In this document: piece after piece, positions 1 to 12,502 of the stretch
How the letters are laid out: each line of letters opens with the position of its first letter
Numbering within the stretch: position 1 is the stretch's first letter
Origin: Diadema setosum
Taxonomy: Eukaryota > Echinodermata > Echinoidea > Diadematoida > Diadematidae
DNA length: 64,000 nt
Direction: 5' to 3'
Assembly (NCBI GenBank): GCA_033980235.1
Contig: CM067064.1
Coordinates: 4,815,001-4,879,000 of the forward strand
Made by a program: the position numbers and the translations under genes
The notes under the pieces: model-generated
The model's input: only the letters and a program-made list of their open reading frames with translations
Told to the model about the DNA's origin: nothing
Database searches by the model: none

Positions 1-1130
1 TTAAACATAAATTGACCAAGTTGAAACAAATACAACTCTTTTATTTTCAGAATTTTGTGCTCAAGGAAAAGCTTGTCAGTATGTGCTCGGATATGAAGGT
101 TAAAAACGATTCTGAGCGCTATCTTTTGCAGAAGAAAAAGTTTATCTAACAATGTCGAATATGTATTCCCCCAAGCAAGAATTCCGTAATTCAAGTACGG
201 CAATACCAAACTTGAATAAAGCATAATCAAAGCCGAAGAAGGAAGATAATATTTCAATCTATTCATTATGCCTATATTACGTGCAATTACTTTACAAATA
301 TCGTTTATGTGACACTTCCATAATAACTTATTATCAACACAAACACCTAAGAATTTAATAGACGAAACCTCTTCTAGGCGAGTAGTGTCAAATATAACAT
401 TACCTGGTAATCTATCTAAAGAATTACTGAAAAACATATACTTTGTCTTCTCAATATTCAGTGACAATTTATTTGCATATATCCATTGTGAGACATTCTT
501 CAATTCATCATTCACTGTACTAATCAAAGTATTAGGGTCAGGGTGGGAATAAAAAAGATTGGAATCATCCGCGAATAATATGAAAGAGAGTTTATCTGAA
601 GATCTATAAAAATCATTAATGTAAACTATAAATAACAGTGGGCCTAACAAACTTCCTTGCGGAACACCACATTCTATTTTCTTCATAGAAGAATCAAAAC
701 TGTTCACATGTACATATTGAAATCTGTCAGATAAATAACTCGTAAACCATTGCAAGGCTTTTCCGCGAATACCATAATGGGATAACTTAGAAAGAAGTAT
801 ACCGTGATTAATCGTATCAAAAGCCTTTGAGAAGTCCAGGAAGATGCCTATTGTATGCGAGAATGTATCAAGTGCATGTGTAATCTTGTCCACAAAGGTA
901 AGTAAAGCGTGGGTGGTGTTGTGATTTTCTCTGAATCCAAATTGAAAATTCGTAAATATATTACTCATATTGAAAAATTTTACAGTTCGGATATATACTA
1001 TTCTTTCCAAAATTTTAGAAATTGAAGTTAATAACGATATTGGTCTGTAATTATTGACATCATTTTTCTCCCCTTTCTTATATATAGGTATAACTTTTTC
1101 ATTAAAACTGAAGTAAGAGCCGTACACAAT
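1..1130 (-). mobile_element. non-LTR retrotransposon fragment (reverse transcriptase), 5'-truncated
   Basis: The minus strand reads as one open frame from about 1130 to the window edge and carries reverse-transcriptase landmarks in order: a VIPIYKKG block, NNYRPISLL, a DFSKAFDTINH block, GVPQGS (about 651-668) and the catalytic FADDS (about 564-575). It continues into the thumb and C-terminal region typical of CR1/L2/Jockey-type elements. Frame and motifs are seen directly; the clade is inferred. The copy has no endonuclease or ORF1, so it is 5'-truncated, and its 3' end lies off the left edge. Its truncated 5' end sits only about 25 bases from the splice acceptor of the lectin exon at 1156, so it occupies the upstream intron of that gene. 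The fragment at 3709-4449 is a close relative. Confidence 0.9.
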
Positions 1131-1155
1131 ATTCGGTCCTGTTCTGTGTTTGCAG

Positions 1156-1449
1156 CTGTGTGTCCCGATGGATGGCTCGCTGGGACAAACAAGTGCTACA
1201 AGAACCTCAACCAACACACGGATTGGACACAGGCCAGGACGTGGTGTTCTTCGCTGCAAGAGGTCGCGGTAGGGGGTAGAGAACGCTATCCATCTTTGGT
1301 TGCCTTTGAGAGCGATGAGGAGTTGGAGGACTTCCGGGCGCGGCTCTTTTCGTCTGTAACGAAGTTTTGGCTAAACTGTAATGATATTGCCGTAGAGGGC
1401 ACTTGGATATGCGAGATTGACCGGAACGGTACCACAACCGAGTTCCGAG
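1156..1449 (+). CDS. C-type lectin-like domain gene, internal exon (first part of CTLD)
   Basis: This exon encodes the N-terminal two thirds of a C-type lectin-like domain. Visible landmarks are CPDGW and KCY (the extra N-terminal cysteine pair of long-form CTLDs), a WTQARTWC helix-cysteine block, a FWLNCND strand and VEGTW. It begins after a TTTGCAG acceptor, ends at CGAG before GTAAAC, and is phase 1 at both ends, so it splices in frame to 5925. The usual WIGL core is replaced by WLNC, and there are two unusual cysteines (in LNCND and WICEI) that could pair with each other. No signal peptide exon is visible; it should lie left of the window, beyond the LINE insertion. Family knowledge: such proteins are usually secreted or membrane lectins binding sugars with calcium. 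Domain identity is firm; ligand is unknown. Confidence 0.88.
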
Positions 1450-1488
1450 GTAAACTAGCTCATCCTGTCTTTTGTTAGAGTGGTGTAT

Positions 1489-1489
<1 letters not shown>

Positions 1490-1532
<43 letters not shown>

Positions 1533-1544
1533 GTGTGTGTGTGT
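1490..1544. repeat. (GT)n microsatellite just inside the lectin intron
   Basis: Nearly pure GT dinucleotide run starting about 40 bases after the 5' splice site at 1450, followed by a T/G-rich stretch. Confidence 0.95.
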
Positions 1545-3028
1545 ATTTGTGTGTGGGGTTTTTTTTTGAAGGGGGCTGACATCGTAATTAAGTTGGAGCT
1601 ACAGATACTACATGAAAAATATCGCTGCTCAAAAAGTTGCAACATCATATTTGTTTATGTTTTTATGTAAATAAATGATTATATATGCTTATACTTTTTA
1701 TTAATTCATTTCTTCATTCATTTATGTGTACATATAGGTAGACGAAAGCACTCCCACTGACCAAAAAATAAAAGTACAAAACGCACGTAGTATAGCGTAA
1801 TTTCAATCGCTATGACACAAATACAAAAAACAAAACAAAACAAAACAACAACCAAAAACACTTTTTTTGTGTGTCTTGTATGTTATAAAGTTTTGGTGGG
1901 CACGTTAACTGATAAGGACCCTGTTTATGCACAAATGGGCCCTTTTTGCGCCTTCTCAATGGCATTGAAAAGGTGGGGACGTCACATTTGACTTCCCCAG
2001 CCAATGGCAAATAAAGAAATATATAGATCCACATGATAAAGTCTCTTCTACAAAAAAAAAAAAGGAAAAAAAAAGATTTTGGCAAACAAGAAAAGGGGAT
2101 CGCAGCATCCTGGAATATCAAAACATTAATCAGTTTAATCAGAAATATCATGTTTTATTCTAACTCCTATTGATAATAATTATCTTGATGATATGAATTC
2201 CATATGTATATTGTCTTAAAATTTTCATTCTCAATTTTTCCGTAAGGGGGATTCAAGAACAGAATTTTTCACAGATGATGTATCTTAAATACAAGCTATC
2301 CCGTCATTAACAAAGTGTTTCAATTTATCATCATTCATCGTTTGCTGATTATCTAATGGTTATTCTTTAAGGCGTTTTATCTTTTCAGTGATTGATGTGA
2401 TAATAACATTAAACAGGCAAACAAAGAAAAATCTTAATTTTTTTTTTTTTGCCGGAAATGGGTCCAAATCTTTATCTAAATATTATTTGCTGGATGCTGC
2501 AGGTTGGAGAGAATTCCGATTCTACCCCTTGACGCATTCGTCTTTCTCACGACATCATTCTGAACATAGTTGACAATTCTTTTAAGAATAGTGACTAAAA
2601 TGTGAGTAATGCGCAATATCAACAGAAAGGATGTTTCTTCTTTCAATGCGTATCCGCTTTATATGACTAGAAAGCTGCGTATCCTCTTTGCTAGAGGGCT
2701 GCTTTGTGTTCGTCTGTGTGTGCGGTTGTGTGCATTATTATGATTTACTCTGTACAATATGTCCCCAAAAAAATTACAATCGGATTTTTGCATTGAAAAC
2801 TTCCGATATGATGAAACTGTCTAATTGCTAATTTAGGGTCTTATGATAACATCTTAGCTATATTTTGCAGAGAACCCCATTCAATTTGGTTAAATGGTCA
2901 CAGAGAAATGTGGATCTTTGTAAAGCATGTCATGGGTCTGATTCTTTTAGATTTAGCACTTGGATGCTCTTGGAATTGCATGTGGACACAATGGACAGAT
3001 CTTGGAGGGAGGATATTTGTGACATTCA

Positions 3029-4480
3029 ATTCAATTCAATTCAATTCATTTATTTCATTCTCATTTTCTTTCCAACAAAACATAACACGAGGTAAATCAG
3101 AAAATCCATCATAAGCATGTATACAGTACAAAGTGCGAAGGATTAACGATATACAACAAACTAATAGAGATGAATCATGTATACATACGGGAAAATACAA
3201 AGTTATATTTTGAGGAGAAAAAAAAAAGAGAATTGAGAGGTCCACTAAAAAGCAGTGCTTGTAGATTGTGGACCACTCAAGAATTTCTTCCAAAAATACA
3301 GTACTTCCTACTTCACATACGATTACAAATACATTACACACAACAACATGGCATAACTAAACTAAGGAGATACAATCGAACGGAATGGGACAAAAACAGA
3401 ATTAGTGGAAGAAAGGGAAAGGAAGAAAGAGAGAGAGAGAGAGAAGAAATGAGAGAGAAGGGGGGGGGGAGAGGGAGGGAGAGGAAAGATAGAGAATGCC
3501 TACACGCTGAACAAGAGAAACGGAAGAGAGAATTAATGAGGTGCTTCGAACAGCTGGTGACTGCACGCAGCTGTGTAGAAATTATGCAAATAACATGCCG
3601 TATTTCATTGCCTAGTAATGCCGTTTTTCACTGCGTAATAATGAATTAAATAACCGATGATGACCCTCATGTTTGCTGTAACCTGTATAGGTAATGGAAA
3701 CAAATATCTCAGCTAGAATTTAACAAAAAAGATTTCAAATTACGCTTAAAAATGTATAACGATGAAGAATTTTTTATTTCAGGACCTAATGAATTCCAAA
3801 ATTTAGGGCCGATGTATATAAATGTGTTCTGAGCTAATAAGGTTCTCAAAAGGGGTAAGTGAAACTCATTAGACCTCCTAGTAGGATAATCATGAAAAGA
3901 TTGATTTCGTGGAAACATTGAATTAAAAATATTGGGAAGAGCATTTGTGTTATAACTGAACATGAACTGGTCCAGTTGAAAAAGAAACAAATCTTTAATT
4001 TTTAAAATCTTATATTCAATGAACAATGAATCTGAATGAGAACGTGGCGAAACCCCACAAATAATACGAAGTACTTTCTTTTGTAACAATAATAACTTAT
4101 CTAATAAAGTTTGATGGGCGCTACCCCATGCTAAAATTCCGTAATTAAGATAAGGTAATATTAAAGAAAAATACAACGTTAACAAAGACGACGATGGAAT
4201 GTGAAACTTAAGTCTGTTGATAATACCAATATTTCGTGAAATTATTTTACTTATGTTGATAATATGAGGCCTCCACGAAAGTTTATCATCAACTGTAATA
4301 CCAAGGAATTTCATGTGGGATACACGTTCTAAGTGAGTACCATCAAAAATAAGATCTGTGCTTAATGTTTCTATGGATTTACTAAAAAGCATATACTTAG
4401 TTTTCTGAAGATTAAGTGATAATTTATTAGCTCTTATCCATTGAGACATGCTTTACAAAACTCATCATTTCTCTTTGACC
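3029..4480 (-). mobile_element. 5'-truncated non-LTR retrotransposon in the lectin intron
   Basis: A minus-strand frame of 246 residues (3709-4449) encodes the C-terminal part of a reverse transcriptase, including NKLSLNLQKTKYMLFS, a KFLGITVDDKLSW block, LPYLNYGILAWG and the conserved tail ending in FKRNLKSFLLNSS. Homology to the copy at the left edge continues upstream of 4449 to about 4480 after a one-base frame slip, then stops, so this copy is 5'-truncated. Downstream of the stop (3029-3708) lies about 680 bases of 3' UTR with a GA-rich patch. It ends in repeated AATTC units at 3029-3050, the kind of short tandem tail that ends CR1/L2-type elements. It lies wholly inside the 4.5 kb intron between the two lectin exons, antisense to that gene. 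Confidence 0.88.
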
Positions 4481-4689
4481 ACTGAAGCAAATCGAATGGG
4501 GTTTTCTGTATGATGTGGGAAATAAGTTATTGTTTCCTACCCTGATTTTTTTTTAATTGATTCACTATTTTTAAAGTTACCATTGCGGATGTTCCCGTTG
4601 TATTTTTATTTATTTATTTATTTTTTTTTTTTTTTGGGGGGGGGGGGGAGACGGTATATCTCCCGCAATTTGCCATATCGTTTTTTTTT

Positions 4690-5050
4690 TCAATTCAATT
4701 CATTTTATTTTCATACTTCTCATTTGTGAACATTACAACAGAAACCAGACAAGTTCTTTTACCTTGTGAACAATGTGCAGAAAACAAACAATATACATGG
4801 TGATAACACAGTAATTACATGTAATGATAACTGGTCAAAATCGAAATCGAAATGGGGTTGATCAAAGAGAAGTATGACGGGACCTACATGAAAGCTAGCT
4901 TGTTTGGCTGTAAGCCCCGAGTAATCAGTGTTAGTGAAAAAGAAACGGAGAACGGATAGAAGATAAGACCAGAATGATGATGTAAGGTTGCCAAATTTTA
5001 TGTAATAAAAGAAGAAGAAAAAGAAGAAGAAAAACAAACTATACATTAAT
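4690..5050 (-). mobile_element. 3'-end fragment of a non-LTR retrotransposon
   Basis: On the minus strand this begins with the same CAATTCAATTCATTTTATTT signature that ends the element at 3029, next to a poly-T stretch, followed by an A-rich 3' UTR-like sequence with GAA/AGA runs near 5010-5035. No coding frame with reverse-transcriptase motifs is visible, so this is a short 5'-truncated tail. The upper boundary is uncertain. Confidence 0.55.
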
Positions 5051-5671
5051 ATGAACTTACTGTGACCGAGCCATCATTATTATACAGCCTACTTTGGTAT
5101 AAACTATTGTTGCATTAAAACTTTCACCAGGATATGATCAGTAAGACACAAAAAGTAACATATACAACTATTAAGCCATTTGGTGCCTGCCGTCAAGCTC
5201 TGCATAGAAGGTTAGAGAGGAGTAGAGGGAAAGAGGAAGAGAGGGAAACGAAGTAGAATGTGGAATTGCTAATGATGAATTCAGAGAGCCCGATGGCAAG
5301 ACCCTAAATGGAATCTGCAACGTGTTGACAAAATGTTTGATTGGACAATAACATACCACAGTATTACAGTTTCGTTTGCCTATTACAATTATTTACTGCT
5401 CATGAGGGGACTGCATTCTGCAAGCCAGGCTTTTCATCAGTTCCCTCCATTCCGACAACTTTTCTTTATCAAAATTCAGTTACAGCCTCCCTATCATGAT
5501 TGCATTCTCTTAAACTACGTATAATTTATTCTTTAGTATAAAAATGAGCTGCACTGATTTCGTGTATGTGTGCAAATGTTAAATTATAATTTGTACTATA
5601 ATTTGTACTTTTGTTGGAAATGAAATGTTTTTGACACTGCAATGTAGTGCTGACAATTTCCTTTGATATGG

Positions 5672-5673
<2 letters not shown>

Positions 5674-5717
<44 letters not shown>
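5674..5717. repeat. (AT)n microsatellite
   Basis: Uninterrupted AT run in the lectin intron, followed by a poly-T/poly-G block at 5718-5742. Confidence 0.95.
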
Positions 5718-5924
5718 ATTTTTTTTTTTTTTTTGGGGGGGGTAATTTTTTCGGCGAGATTCTACTCTGATTTCCTAGTCATTTTCTCCTTGTCTATTGA
5801 GTAGTAAGTTCAGCCATCTATTATCTACCCTACAGCGGCTTATATTATATTCTTGTATTTCATTTATTACTGCATGATGAAATCTTTTCATGTTGATTCT
5901 GGTTTTTTTTCCCCTTTTGTCCAG

Positions 5925-6052
5925 CTTGGGGTAACGGAGAGCCGAACAACAGCGGCAATGAAGACTGCGGTCACATGACACCCAACGGATCGTATAACGA
6001 CATACCCTGTTCCCGGACGAGCGCAACAGTATGTCAATTTAGTACATCGTGA
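5925..6052 (+). CDS. C-type lectin-like domain gene, terminal exon (EPN motif)
   Basis: After a strong pyrimidine tract and a TGTCCAG acceptor, a phase-1 exon reads WGNGEPNNSGNEDCGHM, then GSYNDIPC, then SATVCQF and a stop 41 codons after the splice. This is the C-terminal third of a CTLD. The EPN triplet is the family's mannose-type calcium-site-2 signature, the NEDC and DIPC cysteines form the inner disulfide, and VCQF is the final strand. The canonical WND calcium motif is YND here: the Asn and Asp ligands are kept and the aromatic residue is swapped. The protein ends three residues after the domain, so there is no C-terminal tail or membrane anchor. Phase and content match the exon at 1156-1449. 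Calcium-dependent mannose or GlcNAc binding is the family expectation for EPN, not shown here. Confidence 0.88.
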
Positions 6053-6321
6053 CGCATTCTCCACTTCACCATTTAAAGGCATAATTTACCATTGCAGATA
6101 AAACAAAAACCCAGCATTGATGTTTTAGAATAGCTCTAAAATGTGAGGTAGGGATAGAAACAACCACTGTAAAAATTTGAATCCGTATTGATATTAAGTA
6201 TTGTTAGATACACAAAATGTGAACAATATAGTTAAAAAAAAAAGTTTCCAGACTAAACCTTCTACAGTTATGGTTTATTAAAAAAATACTGATATCTCCT
6301 TATATTTTAGGCTTTATTGCG

Positions 6322-6370
<49 letters not shown>

Positions 6371-7384
6371 TAGGATGTTTTGTGATACAACAGACCGCAC
6401 ATATACATCAAATGTGATATCTTGAAAATTTTTTTGATCACTGCTCCCAAAGGTAAACTGGACCTTTAAAGTCGCTTGCAACAAAGGAAGAGAATGCTTT
6501 CCGCATCGTCTTAAATGCCGAAAGGGTGCCGGAAGCACTTTTGCTTTCTGGTTATCCGTCCGTCCGTCCGTCCGTCCGTCCGCCCGTCCGTCCCATATCG
6601 TGTTATTACAAAGCCAGAAATCTGTTGAATGGATTTCCTAGTTACCTAATGCGTAAGATAATTATGTTACATAAATAGTGTAGATGCGATGAATCCGATG
6701 TTGTTGGCTAAACTTCCCTCTCGATGAAAGCCCACAGCTCGCTGAATTTTGGCTATTTTTTTCCGGTTAGTTTTTGTCTGTGGGTAAGAACTCTGATTAT
6801 ATTGATGATGATGATGATGATGATAATGATGATAATAATGATAATAATAATGATAATGATAATGAGAAGAAGAATGATACCACTACTGCTACAGTAATAA
6901 TAATATTAAGGAAAATAATAATAATAATAATAATAACAATAATGGTACTAATAATAATGATGAAACAATAACATGAAAAAAAAATATTAATAGCGCATTA
7001 TAACTTTCTCTTCGTGAAGGATATATCGAGTTCTTGGAATTTAATGGATTTAATATCACTTTTGTTTAATCAGTTTTAGTTAGGAGCGTAATGGTTACCA
7101 TGTTGGTGATTTTATATCAGCATTGTTAGTACAGAGAGAGAGAGAGAGAGGGAAAAAGGGGAGAGAGGGAGAGAGAGGGAGATCCCATCCCTGATAAGTG
7201 TTCCATAGAGATGAAACTGTATGATATTTTTTTTTTTTTCAAATACGGCGCGAGTCTCGGAAATTAATGGCAATTGGGCATGAGTATAATAATGACGTTT
7301 CTGACATAGTTACCTGCTGTAAAGCTCATTCCTTGATCATGATACAAAAGATGACTTTGTTTTTTCGTTTTTCACCATCCATCC
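6053..7384. other. 3' flank of the lectin gene, no gene seen
   Basis: Holds an (AT)n run (6327-6368), a GTCC tetranucleotide repeat (6555-6593), GAT/AAT trinucleotide repeats (6799-6965) and a GA-rich block (7133-7184). No coding frame is supported, and no clear AATAAA signal was seen close to the lectin stop. Confidence 0.7.
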
Positions 7385-7942
7385 TTAAAGGTAGGGGATA
7401 CCTATTACAGAACTCCTAAAATGCAGCAAAACATTAAATATGAACCTCAGTGGACTTGTTTAGGCCACTGCTTAGAAATTTGGAAGTCAACAGTTATCTA
7501 CAATTTGAATAATGCACAAAACTCAACTACTCAGTAGTTGTGTGTCAGCCACACTTAAGCCTTTTTGTTGCAGTCTTCTGTCTTTTTTATCAATAAACAC
7601 AAATCTAAAAGTATAAGAGCTGATGTAATAACATATAGAGTGTGTGGCAAGAATGTATATAGAAATATTTGTAAGTTTTGATGAACTTTATTCACAAAAT
7701 ATACATGATGGACACACATGCAGTGCATGGGTCTGCAAAGGTAGCCTAGTAATGTACTGGAATTTACGGTGAGCCCCGAAAAAAATTCAATTCAAAATCT
7801 AACGGTCAATAAAAATTTACTAAATGTTACCTTCCACTTTCAATACTTTATGGGAGTTTCTAAAATGATACTCTCTTCAACATACCACTGTGTTTATACA
7901 ACTCTTCATTTAAGGCATGCAAATGGAATTCCCTACCTTTAA
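7385..7942. mobile_element. TTAA-bounded MITE (piggyBac-like)
   Basis: The ends read TTAAAGGTAGGGGA on the left and TCCCTACCTTTAA on the right, an inverted terminal repeat of about 10 bases inside a TTAA at each border. TTAA duplication is the hallmark of piggyBac-type insertion. The 558-base interior has no transposase frame, so it is non-autonomous. Confidence 0.75.
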
Positions 7943-8462
7943 GGGCATTTCTACGTGAACAAGCAAAGTTATTTGAAAATGAGCCTTATCGTTATTTACA
8001 TCATACCATCTGTCACAAGGTGATACTAAAAACTACACCTCAAAGCATCAGCTAGGAACAGTCCAAAGACACCATGTAATAACCAATGGTAACAATTTTG
8101 TCATGTTTTCTTTCTTCTCTCTTGGAGAGTATTTTGTTCCAATGCCTGACCTGCCTGATGACTCCCGTTGAACGCCTTTAACTATACGCCGATTTGAATC
8201 AATTTAAGTACACTATAATGTCTTAATAAACTACCATGTTAATTTCCAACTTGACATAATTATACTTATGCTTGATTCCAAGCCTCGGAATGTATTTACT
8301 GGGAGAGAAATCCTAAATTTTTAACCGTTCGTCGCTCTGACTCTGCATTAACCTGGTTTAAGTGTTCGCCCCCCCCCCCCTCCTCCCCCCCCCAAAAAAA
8401 AAAGATAATAATAATATGATAAAGTGATAACAGCGCTTACAGCGGATAGGTGACCGGGGGGA

Positions 8463-8600
8463 GGGGGCATTTCATGAAGCGTTTTGGTCGGATATTTTTC
8501 TGACAAACAGTTACAAGCTACAGAAATCCTTACATCTGATTTGCTGAGAGCAAATTTGTCCGACAACTTTGTCGGACAAAATGCTTCATGAAATGCCCCC
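8463..8600. mobile_element. fold-back MITE with GGGGGCATTTCATGAAGC termini
   Basis: The two ends are inverted copies (GGGGGCATTTCATGAAGC against GCTTCATGAAATGCCCCC), followed inward by inverted copies of a TTGTCCGACAA-like motif. It is 138 bases long with no coding capacity. A relative lies at 17218-17386. Confidence 0.85.
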
Positions 8601-11600
8601 CACCCCCCGATGTAAATAGGACCATAGAATTGCTGCTTTTCTTCTTTAATTATCGCCACTGCAATCAGAAGGAAATGCAATTTTCAGTACCAGCTATGCA
8701 TTTACCCCATACCCTATTAACTTAGTCTATGTAGTTCCCATGGTTAAGAGACGATTAATGATGATTTGAATTATGTAATCAGCCAATTTCTTACGAACTA
8801 CCTAATGATTTTGTCTTTTGTGAGATTAGAAAAGAAATATATGTGAATGGCCATGTGACTTGAGGCTTTCTAATAAAGTTTCGTTTTATAACAGAAGCCG
8901 CTGCCGCACGGAATTATGCATGAAATATCTTTATGATGTGGATAGGTAAAGCAGACGGTTGAGGTCATTTCTCAAATTATTGCCATTGTTTGCCGCCACA
9001 CACTGCCACACAAATTCTCTTCCCTCCAATATATTACTCGGAAGATTTTATCGTAATATGGGCGAGAGTCAATCAACTACAGAAGAGATAAGATCTTGAA
9101 TCACAATAGGCATGCTGGAACAGGGGTGGGACAGATACGGATTGGCAATCTCAGTAGAAATTATTGTGTGTAGGTGTGCAGCTTTCAATTGCAGTCATAT
9201 AAAGACATGCATAAATGGAGGGATGTATGCATGCATGATGTACATGTATTACTAGTATTCAATTGTGTTATTATGTGTGTGTGTGTGTGTGTGTGTGTAT
9301 TTGTGTGCGAGAGAGAGAGAGAGAGGGGGGGGGGAGCGTCGCTGTGTCTGTGTGTGTGCGTGTGTCACCTGTGTGAAGTAGCCTCCATTAGTAAAAGTGT
9401 TTGCTACTTGTTCGCATAATAATGCGCTTACCTTTAAAACGTGCAATAGCGGGACATAATTATGATCACTTTATCGACAACATATTTTCACGAGTACATG
9501 TATGTAGATAAACATTGACGTATATCGTCTCCCTGCCAACACTATTTTCCCCTACTCTCTTAAAGGTCATCGCTGTTCATTTCATACCAAACAACAACAA
9601 TGACATAGATTATTCTCTGCTTCGTCCCTTATTGTACACAATAGCATTGTCACCGACTACTAGTACTATCACTCTGAACGAAGTGATCGGCACGAATCAA
9701 GCAGAGTTTCTATTAATCACATATCAATACGCGTACGTCACATAAATATAGGCGTAAGTCTCCGCATCAGCTGTATCAAGCTGAGGAGATGGGGAATTTC
9801 TCGCAGACATCTTGCTTTGGATTCCTGGCCTCTTAATCAGTTCAAACGACTCCTCCTTTTTGTGACGTCACAGAGCTTCTATTGTCGTGAATCGTACCGT
9901 GATGACAAACCTTTATTGACATTGGGCATTGTGATAGTCTCGTCTCGAACGTACGCTGGGAAAATTAAAAGTGGTACCTCCCGTGGAGCTGCGATGTTGT
10001 CCTTCAGGCATTGAACGTGCACGATGTTGCTATAAGCAGTCTGTAATGAACATCGAAATGCCTGGACCCTGCAAAGTTAGCTGCACGAACCACCTGTTAG
10101 AGGTATGAAAAACTCATTTCACATTCAACCTTTGTGTTCTTCCAGTGCTTCGCTACACTGTAGGTGAGTGGTAATCTGATAAGCACCTAGTAGCTTGCAA
10201 ATGGTATATTATGGTATCATTTACATTTTATATACCCTATGTATAGGCGGACATCGACTATATAGCATCCAAATGACGTGCTTATCCTAAGGCTTGTGTT
10301 GTCCAAGTTCTGAAACTCGTGGAGGGACGAGAGAGTTCATGTTGCTGAATATCTCCTTATTTCTTCTCCCATGATCTTTAATGTACTGGAATCCGGAATA
10401 CCTGAGAGATAAAACGTAATCTTAATCATGCATGTTGATTTTCCAGGAACGAATTGGAAAGAATCCGCTTCCAAAGTACGGAAGTTCCGTTAAGGTAATA
10501 CGCTACCATATTACAAGTGTAGAAATGCATAAATTCTACAGAAGTAGCATTAATATGGCCTGGAAAGAAATAAGGCAGCAACTCTTCAACTCTGGTGCCA
10601 AAAGTGGTAGGAAGCTGATTGGATTCAAAGTTTCCAACACTTTTTGCTTATATACCTAATATAGCATATTATAGATAAACTTCAATGAGAGAGGATGAAG
10701 AGATCTGTTTAAAAAAAAAAAGAGAGAGATAAAGCTGGTTATAGCGACTCCCAAATAGCAATATCTACTGAAAAACATCATGGCCATTACGTGTTTATCA
10801 CTACACTACGGAATAGTTACAAGTATCATGGGCACTATGCTGTAATTTTCTTCTATCATTACAAAGAGACATAGTTTGTTTTTTTCAAAGACGATATTAT
10901 TGTGTATTACATGTACTATTCGAATAAGTTATTTGATGATAGTGCTATTGATACTCCTTAAAAAATCAAGCTTCATGTATTTAGGCCTAAGCTCGACCTG
11001 TACTCGAAAATGCACAATGCATGCATAAACGAAAGGTTGTGCCATATTCCACATCATGTTTGTACAATGAATTTGCATGAGAAAGAATCCCTGCGCAGAC
11101 GAGAATGCGATACCGCCAAGACAGTTTGAAAGCAAGTGAATAATCAGACGGAACCGATCGTGTGTGGAGGTATCCACGTGTGCTGGATGTAAACTATGAA
11201 GGAATGAAAAGTGAAGCTGTTAAACAATCAAAGGAAAAAGAGAGAAACTCTCCCCCCCCCCCAAAAAAAAAAAAAGAAGAAAAGAAAAGAAAAGTACAAT
11301 TCTTTTCTTTTCCTTGGTTGTTGAAATTCTTTTTGCTTTAATTCACGGCGAAATCCCAGATTTGACTCCTGTACTTGGTTTCATGGAAAAGGACATGATT
11401 TCGCTTCATGTCCCAAAGCATATGGAATTCTAGTACTTGAGTGACGTCACTCAAGTGATTTAGGCCCTTTATTCAGGTCCTCAGGACGCAATGTTATATG
11501 ATCCACCTTATGCACATATTAACTTGTTGTTGGTTCGCTGTCAATACCTTATAACTAATGATTTGAGAATGGAGTGTGGTGAGTTCGCATGATTAACAAG

Positions 11601-11822
11601 CATGTTACTTTTAGGCCATGCCATGCTAAGAAATGTAGAAATCAATTCCTGCTGAGGCCTTACTTACACGATCATGTGATTATGACATCTATTACACGAG
11701 GCTAAATTCATCTTTCATGTATACATTATCAGCTTTTCCTTTGTATAACCTTTAACTTTATGCTTTATTAGTTAGCGTTATTTTGATGAAATTCTTGTTT
11801 TCTTGGTAATTGTCATTGGCAG
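8601..11822. other. intergenic, no gene seen
   Basis: Contains GT and GA runs at 9273-9330 and otherwise unstructured AT-rich sequence. The open frames here are short and lack recognisable domains or splice context. A 5' untranslated exon of gene A could lie here but cannot be located by eye. Confidence 0.6.
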
Positions 11823-11893
11823 GGTTGTAATTGATCCAAGGATAAACCCAGCTCGCAGACGTCTGGTTTCGTGTGGTATTTTGTATCTTCAAT

Positions 11894-12502
11894 ATGGATA
11901 GCGATCAGGAATCATCGCAGTCATCATCCTCCGAGGAAACAGCGCCCAGAGATCCAGATACGATTTCACAAACTGAAGAGAATGGCATCTCAGAACCAGG
12001 AGATAACAATTTTACAGACATGTCACCGAATACGCAGTCAAATGGCGACGATCACCAACCTGTTCCATACACACGTGAAGATTTTGCTCCACGCAGAGTC
12101 GCAGACGCGTCTCCTAGCAACAACGGAGATCTGCTTGCAGACGATGCATCCATAACGAGTGAGCAGAACGCCACGAAACGAGCCTGGTCCATCATTAGCG
12201 TGGCTTTCCTGATATCGGCTCCCTTGTTCTTTGTCGGCCTCGCCCTCGTTATCATGGGTGCGGTAGGCTTCCCGAGCACGTTCAACCTCCTCCCCGTTGG
12301 TATCCCCGTGTTTGTTATCGCGGCTATAGTGTTTCTGGGCAGTATACTGTTTCTCTGCGTCTACAAGCTGAAGAAGATGCGGATTTTCGAGTTCGGTGAC
12401 GGCTCCGGTGGAGGAGAGGTGGCTACGGCAGGCGGCAGAAACGATGCTTACGTCCACGAGGAGGCTCATATCAGGTTGTCTCGAATGTCAGCTGTCTATG
12501 AG
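11894..12502 (+). CDS. two-TM protein, first coding exon (gene A)
   Basis: I do not recognise this gene. A TCATTGGCAG acceptor at 11822 precedes a 5' leader and an ATG at 11894; the frame then runs 203 codons to a perfect GAG/GTAAGT donor (phase 0). Residues 1-95 are polar and acidic, rich in Ser, Asp, Glu and Asn. Helix 1 is about 97-123 (starting AWSIISVAFLISAPLFFVGL), followed by a loop of about 10 residues, helix 2 about 134-158, then a KLKKM basic stop-transfer and a Gly-rich tail ending SRMSAVYE. Basic residues on both outer flanks predict a hairpin with both ends cytosolic. If unspliced, a stop follows 20 codons later. Possible next acceptors are at 12629 and 13158, but neither exon is recognisable. 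The core resembles genes B-E only in architecture. Confidence 0.65.

Noticed and set aside
8348..8680. 110-codon minus-strand frame
   Set aside because: Runs through a MITE and poly-C/poly-G blocks; not a gene.
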